From positions 1 to 32,382 of the IMG/VR virus record IMGVR_UViG_3300022934_000091: DNA of 32,382 bases. The stretch is one strand, 5' to 3'. The number at the start of each line of letters is the position of its first letter. Position 1 is the stretch's first letter. Below are positions 1 through 8,098 of this stretch, in pieces. The notes under the pieces were generated by a model. That model made no database searches, had not been told where the DNA came from, and was given only the letters and a program-made list of their open reading frames with translations. This DNA is from a virus. A program made the position numbers and the translations under genes.

Positions 1-156
1 AGGGTATTCGGGGCGCTCCGTTCAGGTAGGCATCTGCGCAAAAAGTTGTTTCGATGCGCATACACGCATAGTTACTCCAAGGACCGAATTTGCAAAATCG
101 GCCATTTTACCACAGATATTTGATGTGCGCTATATTGACTTGATCGTACTTAAGAC
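1..156. other. Leader upstream of terminase, possible cos/terminase-binding region
   Basis: No convincing gene lies here. The stretch sits just upstream of the small terminase gene, where lambda-like phages carry cos. It holds two TGCGCA palindromes 20 bp apart (35-40 and 55-60, the second inside ATGCGCAT) and an AT-rich segment at 100-140. A TATATT at 131-136 could be a -10 element, but no good -35 lies at the right distance. A packaging role is inferred from position only; the window does not show a genome end. Confidence 0.3.
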
Positions 157-711
157 ATGGCTTTAATTACACGCGCAGAAGCAGCCCGAGCCATGGGTGT
201 TACGCCCGAAGCTGTATATGCCGCTGTAAAAGCAGGTCGCCTTTCTGTTGTTACTGGACGTAACGGAAAGCCGTTGGTCAACAGCGAAACCATGCGTGAG
301 GAATGGTCACGCAATACACAGACCAGAATCGGCATGGGTCCGAAACCTCCTGGCGAGGGTCGAGAGAAGAAACCACTGCGAAGCCGAGAGGAGCGAATGA
401 AGCCAAAAGAAGAGGCGAGGATTAGCAAAACAAGTGAAGCCATCCCTGATTATGACGAGTCTCGCGCCAGAACGGAACACTTGAAGGCTGAGTTGCTTGA
501 GCTTGAGCGACAACAAAAAGAGGGCTTGCTAGTCAAAGCTGAGGATGTAGAACATGAGTGGGTAGAGATCATCACTCGTGCAAGAACCAAGCTGCTGGGA
601 ATACCAACCAAGGCAAAACAACGGATACCAGACTTAGACACCGATGCAATCGGCGTGCTGGATGATATTGTGCGTGAGGCATTAGAAGACCTTGCTGTTG
701 ATAATGAGTAA
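157..711 (+). CDS. terS: Terminase small subunit (Nu1-like)
   Basis: A 184-aa protein that probably recognises the packaging site and recruits the large subunit. Residues 2-50 read as a winged helix-turn-helix of the Nu1 type (LITRAEAARAMGVTPEAVY, then a basic wing and a second helix). A highly charged linker (about 55-90) follows, then an acidic/helical C-terminus (about 100-184) expected to mediate oligomerisation or contact with the large subunit. Its stop overlaps the next gene by 8 bp (ATGAGTAA), typical of terS-terL coupling. No Shine-Dalgarno is visible before the ATG. The family call rests on fold-like sequence and position; a search against the phage Nu1 family would settle it. Confidence 0.85.
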   Translation: MALITRAEAARAMGVTPEAVYAAVKAGRLSVVTGRNGKPLVNSETMREEWSRNTQTRIGMGPKPPGEGREKKPLRSREERMKPKEEARISKTSEAIPDYDESRARTEHLKAELLELERQQKEGLLVKAEDVEHEWVEIITRARTKLLGIPTKAKQRIPDLDTDAIGVLDDIVREALEDLAVDNE

Positions 712-2554
712 TCGCGAAAAGCTCAAAAAGGCTGCATTTTTGGCGTTCAAGCCGCCAAAAAAGATGACTTTAAGCGAATGGGCGGATAGTTATGCGTATT
801 TGAGTTCAGAGTCGAGTGCGGAAGGTGGCAGATGGCACACGTTGCCTTACCAGAAGGGAATTATGGATGCAATCACAGATCCGAAGATCGAGCAGATCAC
901 GGTGATGAAATCTGCCCGTGTTGGATATTCTAAGATTCTAAATCATGTTGCAGCGTATCATATTCATCAAGATCCATGCCCTCTTATGATAGTTCAACCG
1001 ACTATCGAGGACGCGCAAGGTTACTCGAAAGAAGAGATCGCGCCGATGTTGCGTGATACGCCGTGCTTGCGTGGTTTGGTCAGTGAGGCGAAGTCGAAGG
1101 ATGGTGCCAACACGATCCTGCAGAAGCAATTCCCTGGCGGGAGTTTGAGCTTGGTAGGTGCGAACAGTCCACGCGGATTCCGTCGCGTCAGCCGCCGCGT
1201 TGTGCTGTTTGACGAGATTGATGGCTACCCGGCATCAGCTGGTACGGAAGGTGATCAGATCAAGCTTGGTATCAGGCGGACGGAGTACTACTGGAACCGC
1301 AAGATCGTCGCGGGAAGTACGCCAACAGTGAAGGACTTCAGCCGGGTGGAGCGCATGTTCCAGCAGGGTGATCAGCGGCGATATTTTGTGCCCTGCGCGG
1401 AATGTGGGCACATGCAGTATTTGAAATGGGCAAACATCAGGTGGATTGACAATGATCCAGACACTGCGAGCTATGCGTGCGAGAGCTGTGGCGTGCTCAT
1501 CCCGCATTCAAAAAAGCGATGGATGGTGGAGCGTGGCGAGTGGAGAGCTACGGCGCCTGGCAATGGGAAGCATGTGTCGTTTCATATCTGGGCGGCGTAT
1601 AGCTACAGCCCGAACGCAACATGGCCGAACTTGGTTGAAGAATTTTTAGACGCAAAAAATGACGCAGAACAATTAAAGACGTTTGTGAATACGGTGCTTG
1701 GTGAGTCCTGGGAGGACGAGTATGCGTCGAAGGTTGGCGCGGATGCGTTGAGCGAACGTGCAGCGACCGAGGAATATCAGCAGGGCATTGCGCCGGCTGA
1801 TTGCTTGTTGCTGACGATTGGCTGCGACGTGCAGGACGATCGATTGTCGTTGAGTGTGTGGGGCTGGGGCCGTGAGGAACAGGGCTGGTTGATCGATCGC
1901 GTTGTGATTTATGGCGACCCAAGCCGACCGGATGTGTGGAAGCAGTTGGATGAGATTCTGCAAGCGCCGTATGAGGGCGAGGGCGATCGGAAGCTGAAGG
2001 TGATGGTGACGGCGATCGACTCTGGCGGCCACCACACGGCAGAGGTTTACCAGTATGCGAGGGAGCGCCAGGGGATGGGCGTGATTGCGATCAAGGGCAT
2101 GGCACAGAAAAATAAGCCGCCGATTGGTAAGGCGAGCAAGGTGGATCTGAATGCGAAGGGCAGGACGCTGAAAAAGGGAGCGCAGGTATTTCCGGTTGGA
2201 TCTGACACGGTGAAGTCACTGCTGTTTGGGCGACTGAAGCACAACGATCCAGGGCCAGGGTATTTGCATTTTTACCCAACAGTTGGAACAGAATATTTCC
2301 AGGAGTTGACCGCAGAAAAGCAGGTAATGAGATTCAAGAACGGCTTTCCGGAAAGGATATGGGTAAAGAAAAGCAGCGCAAGAAACGAAGCGCTTGACGA
2401 GCTTGTTTATGCGTATGCAGCGTTAAATCGCGTGTATCAAATCAAAGATCGCCGAACGTTGTGGGATCAGGTTGAGTCTGGTGCAACAGAGAAGCCGAAG
2501 AAGCGTGCGGCAGCGAAGAGGGGTACAGGAAGAAGTTTCATTAACCAGTGGTGA
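704..2554 (+). CDS. terL: Terminase large subunit, GpA family
   Basis: A 616-aa ATP-driven packaging motor and nuclease. Counting from ATG 704, a Walker A-like loop KSARVGYSK is at 69-77 and Walker B VVLFDE at 166-171. A four-cysteine zinc knuckle (C231, C234, C259, C262) sits between the ATPase and nuclease parts. Nuclease acidic residues are likely D375 (GCDVQDD), D439 (AIDSGGHH) and the Asp in NEALDELVYAY near the C-terminus. Length and motif order fit lambda gpA. A TTG at 692 in the same frame would add four residues, but ATG 704 gives the usual short overlap with terS. GpA-type terminases usually belong to cos-packaging phages, which suggests defined genome ends. Confidence 0.97.
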   Translation: MSNREKLKKAAFLAFKPPKKMTLSEWADSYAYLSSESSAEGGRWHTLPYQKGIMDAITDPKIEQITVMKSARVGYSKILNHVAAYHIHQDPCPLMIVQPTIEDAQGYSKEEIAPMLRDTPCLRGLVSEAKSKDGANTILQKQFPGGSLSLVGANSPRGFRRVSRRVVLFDEIDGYPASAGTEGDQIKLGIRRTEYYWNRKIVAGSTPTVKDFSRVERMFQQGDQRRYFVPCAECGHMQYLKWANIRWIDNDPDTASYACESCGVLIPHSKKRWMVERGEWRATAPGNGKHVSFHIWAAYSYSPNATWPNLVEEFLDAKNDAEQLKTFVNTVLGESWEDEYASKVGADALSERAATEEYQQGIAPADCLLLTIGCDVQDDRLSLSVWGWGREEQGWLIDRVVIYGDPSRPDVWKQLDEILQAPYEGEGDRKLKVMVTAIDSGGHHTAEVYQYARERQGMGVIAIKGMAQKNKPPIGKASKVDLNAKGRTLKKGAQVFPVGSDTVKSLLFGRLKHNDPGPGYLHFYPTVGTEYFQELTAEKQVMRFKNGFPERIWVKKSSARNEALDELVYAYAALNRVYQIKDRRTLWDQVESGATEKPKKRAAAKRGTGRSFINQW

Positions 2555-2564
2555 GCGTTACACT

Positions 2565-2595
2565 GGAGGAAATGTTGGCGTTTAGCCGGAAGTGA
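2565..2595 (+). promoter_or_regulatory. Strong SD with 7-codon mini-ORF overlapping the next start
   Basis: GGAGGA at 2565-2570 is the best ribosome site nearby, yet it lies 21 nt from the GTG start at 2592, too far to serve it directly. Just after it, ATG 2572 (or TTG 2575) opens a mini-ORF, MLAFSRK, whose TGA (2593-2595) overlaps that GTG start. In the frame of the downstream gene a TAG at 2583-2585 excludes an upstream start. Coupled re-initiation is a plausible reading; the ATG is closer to the SD than ideal. Confidence 0.4.
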
Positions 2596-3176
2596 ACATC
2601 CCCGCAACTATTGCTGCTGGCACGACTGTTGCGTGGATCGACGATGCAACTGTTGATGTATTCGGCGCTGCGGTAGATAATACGACACACAGTCTGACGT
2701 ATTACTTGCGCAGAAATGCGCCTTCTGCGGGCGTTACGGCGGTTGGCGTTGCGTATAACTCTGGATGGAAAGTAACGCTATCGGCGGCCACGACTGAGAC
2801 GATGGACGCTGGCGAGTGGTACTTCCAGGCGGTTGCCACGAATCTGTCCGATAGCACTGTCATTGAACTGGGGCGCGGAAGCCTTGTCGTTGAAGCTTCG
2901 CTGGTCTACAGCCAAGGGCCTGGCGCCTACGATGGCCGATCGCAGCTCCAGAAAGATCTTGATGCTGTGCAAGCAGCGATCCGCACAATTATTAGCGGTG
3001 GCGCAGTAGCTGAGTACCGAATTGGTACTCGCAACCTGAAGAGGTTCGAGCTGACAGAATTGATGGAGCTTGAATCTCGCTTGAAGGCACAGCTTGCTCG
3101 CGAGAAGAAAGCCGAGATGATTGCCAATAATCTTGGCAATCCACATTCGCTTTACGTTCGGTTCAATCAAGGCTGA
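2592..3176 (+). CDS. Head-tail connector, gpW-like with N-terminal beta domain
   Basis: A 194-aa protein in the slot of lambda W, between large terminase and portal. Residues about 1-105 look like a beta-sandwich. Residues about 112-185 are helical and follow the gpW pattern: a helix (QKDLDAVQAAIRTII), a short beta hairpin (AVAEYRIGTRNLKRFEL), a second helix and a basic tail. gpW (about 68 aa) plugs the portal and helps form the tail joint, so this would be gpW with an added domain. The start is GTG, fixed by an in-frame TAG seven nt upstream. Its stop overlaps the portal ATG (TGATG). Assignment is by position and secondary-structure pattern, not by a search. Confidence 0.72.
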   Translation: MNIPATIAAGTTVAWIDDATVDVFGAAVDNTTHSLTYYLRRNAPSAGVTAVGVAYNSGWKVTLSAATTETMDAGEWYFQAVATNLSDSTVIELGRGSLVVEASLVYSQGPGAYDGRSQLQKDLDAVQAAIRTIISGGAVAEYRIGTRNLKRFELTELMELESRLKAQLAREKKAEMIANNLGNPHSLYVRFNQG

Positions 3177-4669
3177 TGGGATTCCGTACTCGATTTCTGC
3201 GCAGACTTGGCCTGCAGCCGATCCCCAGATCACTGCCGCCAGTGCGTCGTCGGCGTAATTATGCAGGCGCAATTATCAGCCGTCTGACGAGTGACTGGAT
3301 GTCATCTCAGGCAAGTGCTGACGCTGAGATTCGTACCAGCCTGCGAAAGCTGCGCGACCGCAGCCGCGAGATGGTGCGGAACAATCCGTACGCAAAGCAG
3401 GCTAAGCGGACGACGCAGATCAATGTGGTTGGTAGCGGCATCAAGTTGCAGTCGCAAGTGCAGCAGCTTCGCGGTCGAAAGCTGAATGATTCAGTGAATC
3501 GGTTGATTGAAGAGAAGTGGAATGCTTGGTGTCGCGCTGAGAATTGCGATGTTGCTGGTCGCCATAACTTCCACATGATGGAATGGTTGGCGGTTGGTGC
3601 ATTACCGGAATCCGGCGAGGCACTGTTCCGGATTGTTCGTCGTCCATTTGGTGGCAGCCGAGTACCTCTGGCGCTGGAGATGCTTGAGGCTGATGTATTG
3701 GACGAGGAATATCAAGGTCCGACGTTGGCGCGGAACAATGAATGGCGGATGGGTGTTGAGATCAACGAATGGGGTCGTCCGGTTCGGTATGCGTTCTTGA
3801 CGAGGCATCCAGGTGATTACTGGTTCCAGAATGTTGAGCAGAAAGGCGGCAAGCATGTCTTCTTGCCAGCAGAGGACGTAATCCATCTGTTTATTCCTGA
3901 GCGCCCGCAGCAGCATCGCGGTGTGCCGTGGTTCCATCCTGTGATGGCCGATGCGCATCAGCTGCAGGGTTACGAGGAAGCCGCTGTGATTCGAGCCCGT
4001 GCAGGTGCATCGATCATGGGATTTGTGACATCACCTGAAGGCGAGCTTGATGGCGATGACGTTGAGGGCGAACGCCGCATTTCGGAGTTCGAGCCTGGGA
4101 TGTTCAAGTATTTGGAACCAGGCCAGAACGTGACGGTGCCTGACATTGACTCACCGGATCAGCAGTATGAGATGTTCGTGCGCAATAAAGTGCGCAGGTT
4201 TGCAAGTGGCTTTGGATGTAGCTACGAAACCCTAAGTCGTGATTTTAGCAATACTAATTACAGCAGCAGCAGGTTAAGTTTACTCGAAGACCGCGAGCAC
4301 TGGAAAGTCGTGCAGCGGTACATGATTGAGCATTTTCATACTCGTATTTTTAGGGAATGGCTGAGTCTTTCGGTGCTTGCAGGTGATCTGCCGTTTGATG
4401 ATTTTGATCAGCGTCCTGAGCGTTATGACAATCCACGATGGACTGCCCGTGGATGGGATTGGGTTGATCCGTTGAAGGAGGCGAAGGCTTACCGCGAAAT
4501 GGAGCAGGCGGGTTATATGACCAAGGCGCAAATTGTCGCGAAGCTTGGCGGTGATTTTTACGACAACCTGGCGGAATTGTCGCGTGAGCAGCAAGCAGCG
4601 GAGGACCTTAACGTAGAGCTTGACCGTGACATCATTGAAGCAGATCCTGCAGTGGAGGTTATCGAGTAA
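3176..4669 (+). CDS. Portal protein, lambda family
   Basis: A 497-aa portal subunit forming the dodecameric ring through which DNA enters and leaves the head. The sequence follows the lambda gpB family: a basic N-terminus, RNNPYAKQAKRTTQINVVGSG near 68-88, DVIHLFIPERPQQHRGVPWF near 239-258, a central stem region with RARAGASIMGFV, and the conserved RRFASGFGCSYETLSRD with NYSSSR near 340-370. The C-terminal part is helical and acidic. It ends at TAATG, overlapping the next start by one base. Length is close to the usual size for the family. Confidence is high from the run of conserved motifs. Confidence 0.97.
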   Translation: MGFRTRFLRRLGLQPIPRSLPPVRRRRNYAGAIISRLTSDWMSSQASADAEIRTSLRKLRDRSREMVRNNPYAKQAKRTTQINVVGSGIKLQSQVQQLRGRKLNDSVNRLIEEKWNAWCRAENCDVAGRHNFHMMEWLAVGALPESGEALFRIVRRPFGGSRVPLALEMLEADVLDEEYQGPTLARNNEWRMGVEINEWGRPVRYAFLTRHPGDYWFQNVEQKGGKHVFLPAEDVIHLFIPERPQQHRGVPWFHPVMADAHQLQGYEEAAVIRARAGASIMGFVTSPEGELDGDDVEGERRISEFEPGMFKYLEPGQNVTVPDIDSPDQQYEMFVRNKVRRFASGFGCSYETLSRDFSNTNYSSSRLSLLEDREHWKVVQRYMIEHFHTRIFREWLSLSVLAGDLPFDDFDQRPERYDNPRWTARGWDWVDPLKEAKAYREMEQAGYMTKAQIVAKLGGDFYDNLAELSREQQAAEDLNVELDRDIIEADPAVEVIE

Positions 4670-7143
4670 TGCCTGCAATGCCGACCGAAGGAATGCGCGA
4701 AGAAGCGCGTCGATACCGGGAATGGAAGAAAGAAGGCCGCAAAGGCGGCACAGATGTTGCATCCCGTCGCGCAACTAAAATTCTCTCGGGCAATGAGCTA
4801 AGCGACGACACTATTGTGACGATGAGCGCTTGGTTTGCTCGTCACGAGGTGGACAAACAGGCGGAAGGATTTAGCCCCGGAGAGGATGGCTACCCATCAC
4901 CAGGTCGTGTGGCATGGGCTGCTTGGGGTGGCGATGCAGGTAAAAGCTGGGCGGACAAGCACCGCAAAAGTATCGACCGAGCGGCTGATGATATTAAAGA
5001 GGATGAGTCTATAGACTCTGTAACGAATAAACCTGAGTCACTGGAGATGGAACAGGAACACGAAAGGGCCGAGCCCGATGCACTGAAGGTAGGCGATTAC
5101 GTTTCTTGGAATTCCTCCGGTGGTCGCGCTCGTGGTTTGATCGAAAAGGTTGAGCGTGACGGCAGCATTAACGTGCCTGACTCTGAGTTCACTGTTAATG
5201 GCACGGCAGATGATCCTGCTGCGTTGATTTGTGTGTATCGCCCTACCGGAGAAGGTGGCAGCTACGAGAAGACTGATACTCGTGTTGGGCATCGATTTAG
5301 CACACTGACCAAGATTGAGCCCTTGCGTTCAGCCGAAGATGTGACTGAGGCTCGATCCGAGGACGTTGCTGAAAAGCACCAAACTCGCGACATTGAAGGC
5401 TCTAAATTCAAGCGCGTTGAAGCCACGAACTTCAACATGCTCGACGAGCGGAGCATGGAGTTTCCATTCAGCTCCGAGTATCCCGTGTCTCGTTATTTCG
5501 GAAACGAGATTTTGAGCCATGGAATGGAGTCCGCGAATCTTTCGCGGCTCAATGATGGCGCACCGCTTTTATATAACCATGATCCAGATCGCATGATCGG
5601 CGTTGTCGAACGTGCATGGATTGATGGTGATAAAAAACGCGGTTACGCCAAGGTGCGTTTCTCGCGCAATCAATTTGCGCAAGAAGTGCTCCAAGACGTT
5701 CGCGATGGCATTCTTCGCGGCGTTTCTTTCGGCTACTCCATTGATAAAATGGAAGAGCGCGAAGATAACTTCGTGGCGACCAATTGGTCTCCCTACGAAG
5801 TATCACTGGCTGTTATCCCAGCCGACCCCACTGTCGGAATTGGTCGTTCTCTTGAGGACACTGATTCCGAGCCTGCGGCTTCAACCGCATCTCCTGCAAA
5901 CACTATGACTGAACCTGTCATGGACAACACTCCTGACCTGGAGGTGATCCGGTCCGAGGCCGTAGAGGCCGAGCGTACCCGGACTGCTTCTATCTCCAGC
6001 ATGGGCGAGCGTCACAAGCTCCCCGAATTGGCACGCGAACTCATCGATGGCGGCAAGTCTGTCGATGAAGCTCGTGCTGCATTCCTCGACAAAATCGGCA
6101 CCCAAAAAGTGGAACATCGCATCGATGCCAACGATGTTGGCCTTTCCGACAAGGAAACTCGTAGCTTCAGCTTCATCAAGGCTCTGAACTACCTCGCCAA
6201 TCCTGGCGATCAATCTGCACGCCGTGCTGCTGAGTTCGAGATCGAAGTCGGCAAAGCTGCTGCAAAGCAGTACGAGCGTTCGTCTAACGGCATTGTCGTC
6301 CCGAACGAAGTGCTGCGTCGTGACTTGGTTGTTGGCACCCCGACTGCTGGCGGCAACCTCGTCGATGATGTGCTGCTGTCCGGTAGCTTCATCGATCTGC
6401 TGCGCAATCGTCTGGCCCTGTCTCAGGCTGGCATGACGATGCTGAGCGGCCTGCAAGGCAACATTTCGATTCCTCGTCAGACATCGGCCGCGACTGCTTA
6501 CTGGGTTGGTGAAAACTCTTCTCCGACCGAAAGCCAGCAGGCGATCGATCAGGTGAATATGTCGCCCAAGACCTGTGGCGCCTTTGTTGACTATTCCCGT
6601 CGCCTGCTGCTGCAGTCCAGCATTGACGTTGAAGGCATGGTCCGCAATGACCTGGCCCGCGTGATCGCGCTCGAACTGGACCGCGTTGGTATCTACGGCA
6701 CCGGCTCTTCTAACCAGCCTCTGGGTATCAACAACACCAGCGGCATTGGTTCGCAGACTCTGACCAGCTTCGGCACCTTCGCTGAGTACATCGGCATGGA
6801 AACCGATGTGGCTGTTGCTAACGCTGATGCCGGCTCCCTGCGTTACATCGTGAACGCTTCTGCTCGCGGTGCGCTGAAGAGCACCGAGAAGGCATCGAAC
6901 ACCGCTCAGTTCGTGTTCGAGAACAACGAGATCAACGGCTATCCGGTGATCGTCTCGAACCAACTGCAGAACAACGATGCACTGTTCGGTGACTTCAGCA
7001 TGTTGATCATGGGCATGTGGTCTGGCCTGGATCTGACTGTTGATCCTTATGCAGGCGCTACTGCTGGCACCGTCCGCATCATTGCACTGCAAGATGTTGA
7101 CTTTGCTGTCAAGCAAGCTGGTGCATTCTGCCTGGCCACCTGA
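4669..7143 (+). CDS. Four-part fusion: N-domain, Tudor-like, prohead protease, major capsid protein
   Basis: An 824-aa polyprotein. Residues about 7-105 form a small domain I recognise from phage head genes (MREEARRYREWKKEGRKGGT, later SPGEDGYPSPGRVAWAAWGG). Residues about 138-220 match the Hva1/Tudor-like fold (KVGDYVSWNSSGGRARG...TADDPAA...GHRFSTLTKI). Residues about 235-400 are an HK97-type serine prohead protease with likely catalytic His304 (YNHD) and Ser353 (RGVSFGYS), 49 residues apart. From about 413 a helical scaffold-like delta region leads into an HK97-fold major capsid protein (about 535-824; VGTPTAGGNLVDD, IPRQTSAATAYWVGE, YGTGSSNQPLGI). No stop, frameshift or well-placed internal start separates protease from capsid, so the capsid subunit is presumably freed by self-cleavage. 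In most phages protease and capsid are separate genes. Confidence 0.95.
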   Translation: MPAMPTEGMREEARRYREWKKEGRKGGTDVASRRATKILSGNELSDDTIVTMSAWFARHEVDKQAEGFSPGEDGYPSPGRVAWAAWGGDAGKSWADKHRKSIDRAADDIKEDESIDSVTNKPESLEMEQEHERAEPDALKVGDYVSWNSSGGRARGLIEKVERDGSINVPDSEFTVNGTADDPAALICVYRPTGEGGSYEKTDTRVGHRFSTLTKIEPLRSAEDVTEARSEDVAEKHQTRDIEGSKFKRVEATNFNMLDERSMEFPFSSEYPVSRYFGNEILSHGMESANLSRLNDGAPLLYNHDPDRMIGVVERAWIDGDKKRGYAKVRFSRNQFAQEVLQDVRDGILRGVSFGYSIDKMEEREDNFVATNWSPYEVSLAVIPADPTVGIGRSLEDTDSEPAASTASPANTMTEPVMDNTPDLEVIRSEAVEAERTRTASISSMGERHKLPELARELIDGGKSVDEARAAFLDKIGTQKVEHRIDANDVGLSDKETRSFSFIKALNYLANPGDQSARRAAEFEIEVGKAAAKQYERSSNGIVVPNEVLRRDLVVGTPTAGGNLVDDVLLSGSFIDLLRNRLALSQAGMTMLSGLQGNISIPRQTSAATAYWVGENSSPTESQQAIDQVNMSPKTCGAFVDYSRRLLLQSSIDVEGMVRNDLARVIALELDRVGIYGTGSSNQPLGINNTSGIGSQTLTSFGTFAEYIGMETDVAVANADAGSLRYIVNASARGALKSTEKASNTAQFVFENNEINGYPVIVSNQLQNNDALFGDFSMLIMGMWSGLDLTVDPYAGATAGTVRIIALQDVDFAVKQAGAFCLAT
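5940..5950 (+). promoter_or_regulatory. SD-like sequence inside the protease-capsid linker
   Basis: GGAGGTGATCC is an 11-base perfect complement to the usual bacterial 16S 3' end. It lies inside the fusion gene at the border of protease and capsid delta region, encoding part of DLEVIRS. No in-frame start lies 5-12 nt downstream; the next ATG is at 6001. It might slow ribosomes between the two parts, or be chance. Confidence 0.3.
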
Positions 7144-7175
7144 TAACAGGTGATTTGTTTCATCGCTTTTGACTC

Positions 7176-7394
7176 ATGAAAGTTCAAATCCTGAGGCAAG
7201 TGATGATCTCTGGTGAGCCCGCTTCGGCGGGCTCCATTATGGAGGTCAGCAACGAGGATGCTCAGATCCTGATTGGACTCAAGAAGGCTGTTGAGTACAA
7301 GGAAGAGCCAGTTGTATGCCCGGCTAAGCCACCGGCAAAGGAGGAGTCTGCGGCTCCAGCTAAAAAAACCACCACTCGACGGAGCACTAAGTAA
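7176..7394 (+). CDS. Small head-module protein of unknown function
   Basis: A 72-aa protein directly after the capsid gene. The N-terminal 45 residues read as a compact beta domain (MKVQILRQVMISGEPASAGS, then EVSNEDAQILIGLKKAVEY), a pattern common in small proteins next to phage capsid genes. The C-terminus is a low-complexity tail rich in Pro, Ala, Lys and Thr. The position corresponds to lambda FI, but no homology is claimed. It has a one-base overlap with the next gene (TAATG). A very stable hairpin lies inside its first third. ATG 7239 (residue 22) is a possible alternative start behind that hairpin, but would cut the beta domain. Confidence 0.75.
   Translation: MKVQILRQVMISGEPASAGSIMEVSNEDAQILIGLKKAVEYKEEPVVCPAKPPAKEESAAPAKKTTTRRSTK
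7215..7234 (+). other. Stable UUCG hairpin downstream of the capsid gene
   Basis: GAGCCCGC and GCGGGCTC form a perfect 8-bp GC-rich stem closed by a C(UUCG)G tetraloop. There is no U-run after it, so it is not a classical terminator. It lies within codons 14-20 of the small gene after the capsid gene. It could protect the capsid mRNA 3' end or lower expression of the next genes; this is inference. Confidence 0.6.
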
Positions 7395-7771
7395 TGTCTA
7401 TCGGCAACACTCGGCGGACCATGACCGCCTTGTCGTTTGCACCAAACGACGTTGTTACCGCTACTGGCAACGAAACAGGTGTGGACCTTCTGGACTATGA
7501 GGGTGACATCACTCTTGTGTTGGATGCTGAGGCTGGCGGGTCAGGTATCACCTATGCGGTGAAGATTCAGGACTCTGCCGATAACGTCACTTTTGGCGAT
7601 GTCACTGGTGCTGCGTTTACCACGACCACTGCCAACACTGCTCTTGTTGAGAGTCTTGTGATCAACAGCGACGAGATCAAACGCTATGCGCGTGCGGTGA
7701 TCACTGTTGCGGGTGGTACTGGCGCTGGCGCCGTCAGTGTTGTGGGCCTGGGCCGCAAGAAGTACAACTGA
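7394..7771 (+). CDS. Probable capsid decoration or small structural beta protein
   Basis: A 125-aa protein with alternating beta-type segments and many Thr, Val, Ala and Gly residues (ALVESLVINSDEIKRYARAV, GAVSVVGLGRKKYN at the end). No catalytic motif or membrane segment is visible. Genes of this size and composition between capsid and head-tail joining genes usually encode decoration or head-stabilising proteins. It resembles in layout the 110-aa protein at 27377-27709 (segments like DSADNVTFGD and GSLDDENFFN, then a Gly-Thr rich last strand), so the two may share a fold. The specific role is inferred from position. Confidence 0.7.
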   Translation: MSIGNTRRTMTALSFAPNDVVTATGNETGVDLLDYEGDITLVLDAEAGGSGITYAVKIQDSADNVTFGDVTGAAFTTTTANTALVESLVINSDEIKRYARAVITVAGGTGAGAVSVVGLGRKKYN

Positions 7772-7783
7772 TTGTTCTGATAC

Positions 7784-7812
7784 GCGCCCGGTGCAGATCG
7801 GGCGCTTTCTCT
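7784..7812 (+). terminator. Possible weak intrinsic terminator
   Basis: GCGCCCG (7784-7790) pairs with CGGGCGC (7799-7805) across an 8-nt loop, followed by TTTCTCTC. The T-run is interrupted, so it may attenuate rather than stop transcription between the decoration-like gene and the joining protein. Confidence 0.45.
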
Positions 7813-7813
7813 C

Positions 7814-8098
7814 ATGGCATTCGACGAAGACCTGAGCGTATTTCTGAGTGATGATGAATTTTCAGTACCTGTTGTCGCTGGCGCAGTGTCGGGGCAGGGA
7901 ATTTTGGATATGCCGTCTGAGATTATTGCAGATGGTGTTGTATTGACGACTGACTATAAGGTGACGTGTGAGGCATCAAAGTTTGGGTCTTTGCTGCATG
8001 GCGATGCGATTACGGTCAATACCATCGCCTACACAGTCAGGAATGTTGCGTTGATCGATGATGGAGCATTCTGTGAAATCATGATGCAAAAGACATGA
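7814..8098 (+). CDS. Head-tail joining protein, gpFII-like
   Basis: A 94-aa protein in the lambda FII position. The C-terminal half has the FII-like pattern in which a turn (LLHGDAITVNTIAYTVRNV) leads to a last strand after an acidic loop (LIDDGAFCEIMMQKT); lambda FII has a comparable RGDTLTI...F.V segment. The acidic N-terminus (FDEDLSVFLSDDEF) also fits. Such proteins cap the portal/connector and form the tail interface. The stop overlaps the next gene by four bases (ATGA). No enzyme motif is present. Recognition is from residue pattern and gene order. Confidence 0.72.
   Translation: MAFDEDLSVFLSDDEFSVPVVAGAVSGQGILDMPSEIIADGVVLTTDYKVTCEASKFGSLLHGDAITVNTIAYTVRNVALIDDGAFCEIMMQKT

Noticed and set aside
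5881-7116. A 411-codon open frame on the minus strand opposite the capsid gene
   Set aside because: It mirrors the codon bias of the highly expressed capsid gene; the product is low-complexity with no motif, and the plus-strand protein is certain.
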